Assembly (NCBI GenBank): GCA_003453835.1
Contig: DMMN01000107.1
Span: forward strand, 1,623 to 7,053
Length of the DNA stretch: 5,431 nucleotides
Source: Bacteroidota bacterium
GTDB taxonomy: Bacteria > Bacteroidota > Ignavibacteria > UBA10030
Reading direction: 5' to 3'
Part shown: positions 4,683 through 5,431 of the stretch, one piece after another
How positions within the stretch are numbered: the first letter of the stretch is position 1
How the letters are laid out: every line of letters begins with the position of its first letter
Position numbers and translations under genes: made by a program
The notes under the pieces: model-generated
The model's input: only the letters and a program-made list of their open reading frames with translations
What the model was told of the DNA's origin: nothing
Database searches by the model: none

Positions 4683-5431
4683 AAATAGCTCTCTCGGTGC
4701 GTGCGAAATCACCCGCGCCTCTCCCCTGCCACCACCGCTGAAGACGGTCGCCGCTCCAGATGGTGAACCACGCGAACAGGGCGCCGGCCACAAGGTCAAT
4801 CACGTAATGATAGCGAAGATAGACCGTGCCGATGAGGAGCAAGGATCCGAGCACGGTGACGAGAGCGCGCGCTTTCAGCTTATAGCGGTAGGTGAGAACC
4901 AGCACGATCAGCGTCAGTTGCGTGTGTCCGCTCGGGAAAACATCCCGCTGAACGAGATCGAGTGCCTTCGAATGATCTTTCGGAATGGACTCTCCCGCGT
5001 TGATGATCTCTCGCAACGTGTCCGTCAGCAGCAGGCCGGGAAGTTCCGCAGGGAGCGCGGCAAACTCGTGCAACGTGAAGCGCGGCCCGACCGCAGGCAG
5101 AAGGAAGTAGCCGAGGTACGAAAGATAGAATCCGTAGACGATCAGGAACGCGGCTTTGTCGAACTCTTCGATCGCATAGCGACGGTAGACGCCGACACCC
5201 ATGATAATAAAGAGAAGGTAGTATGAAAAATACGCGATCTGCAAAATCTCCGTAACGAGAGGATGGGCAAACTGCGCCACCCACTGTGTCGGATGCACGC
5301 CGAAGAGCCAATGATCGATGCTGATGAGCAACGCATCATAGTCGACCGGATGGATGGGCCGGATCATGACGTACAGCTCTTTGAAGACAAAAAGGATGAT
5401 CGGGTAGCAGTACCAACGATGAAGACCGACC
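4663..5431 (-). CDS. PAP2-superfamily membrane phosphatase (PAP2_3/Aur1-like subgroup); 5' end outside window
   Basis: The frame stays open to the right edge, giving 255 visible residues. The ATG at 5367 is internal: the 21 codons before it encode RWYCYPIILFVFKELYV, which continues naturally into family-like sequence, so the true start lies outside. Motifs (numbered from the first full codon at the right edge): LLPAVGPRF (110-118); FPSGHTQLT (165-173) with the PSGH of PAP2 motif 2; and YLRYHYVID (204-212) with the motif-3 histidine (208) and aspartate (212). The arginine sits at 206, two before the histidine, a placement I associate with the Aur1/inositolphosphotransferase-like PAP2_3 group rather than the classical SR-x5-H-x3-D. 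Six or so membrane segments are present. The substrate is probably a lipid phosphate or lipid-linked intermediate, handled at the membrane. The stop at 4663 lies at the start of the AT-rich block. Confidence 0.9.
   Translation of the reverse strand, partial: VGLHRWYCYPIILFVFKELYVMIRPIHPVDYDALLISIDHWLFGVHPTQWVAQFAHPLVTEILQIAYFSYYLLFIIMGVGVYRRYAIEEFDKAAFLIVYGFYLSYLGYFLLPAVGPRFTLHEFAALPAELPGLLLTDTLREIINAGESIPKDHSKALDLVQRDVFPSGHTQLTLIVLVLTYRYKLKARALVTVLGSLLLIGTVYLRYHYVIDLVAGALFAWFTIWSGDRLQRWWQGRGAGDFARTERAISNFDWK

Noticed and set aside
4807..5226. 139-codon plus-strand ORF
   Set aside because: It lies wholly opposite the PAP2 gene, whose PSGH and HYVID motifs are unmistakable. Its translation is charged, low-complexity sequence of the kind produced by reading a membrane-protein gene backwards.

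Overview
The window carries seven protein-coding genes, all read leftward on the minus strand, and both end genes run off the window. Taken from right to left (the direction of transcription) they are: a PAP2-superfamily membrane phosphatase (5' end missing); a HEPN-like protein of unknown function; a Panacea-domain (SocA/DUF4065-type) antitoxin; a 137-residue protein that is probably its toxin; a short protein without a recognised function; a LysE-family exporter; and a large membrane protein resembling the N-terminal half of CPBP (CAAX-protease-like) metalloproteases (3' end missing). No rRNA, tRNA, CRISPR array or transposase was found.

The organism is a bacterium, probably environmental or uncultured, with a flank G+C of about 55-58%. 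Some genes have Shine-Dalgarno-like sequences (antitoxin, HEPN gene, CPBP-like gene) and others do not (short protein, LysE gene). The large CPBP-like and PAP2_3-like proteins resemble genes seen in Bacteroidota/Ignavibacteria-type and related lineages, but nothing here fixes the phylum.

Layout: positions 1-2156 (CPBP-like, LysE, short protein) and 4663-5431 (PAP2) look like ordinary chromosomal genes. The stretch from about 2.2 to 4.66 kb is clearly lower in G+C (38-43% in lines counted by hand). It holds the HEPN-like gene, the antitoxin-toxin pair, and two longer gaps containing candidate very small ORFs and a 420-base stretch with no convincing gene. This reads as a horizontally acquired toxin-antitoxin/defence cassette set between resident genes.

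The central system is the antitoxin-toxin pair. The antitoxin's TAA stop and the toxin's ATG share one base (TAATG), so the two are almost certainly translated together. Panacea antitoxins are known to neutralise many unrelated toxins. The toxin here matches no family I can name with confidence, so it is the best candidate for something new. The HEPN-like protein carries an R-x4-H motif typical of HEPN ribonucleases and may be a second toxin/defence component or an independent passenger.
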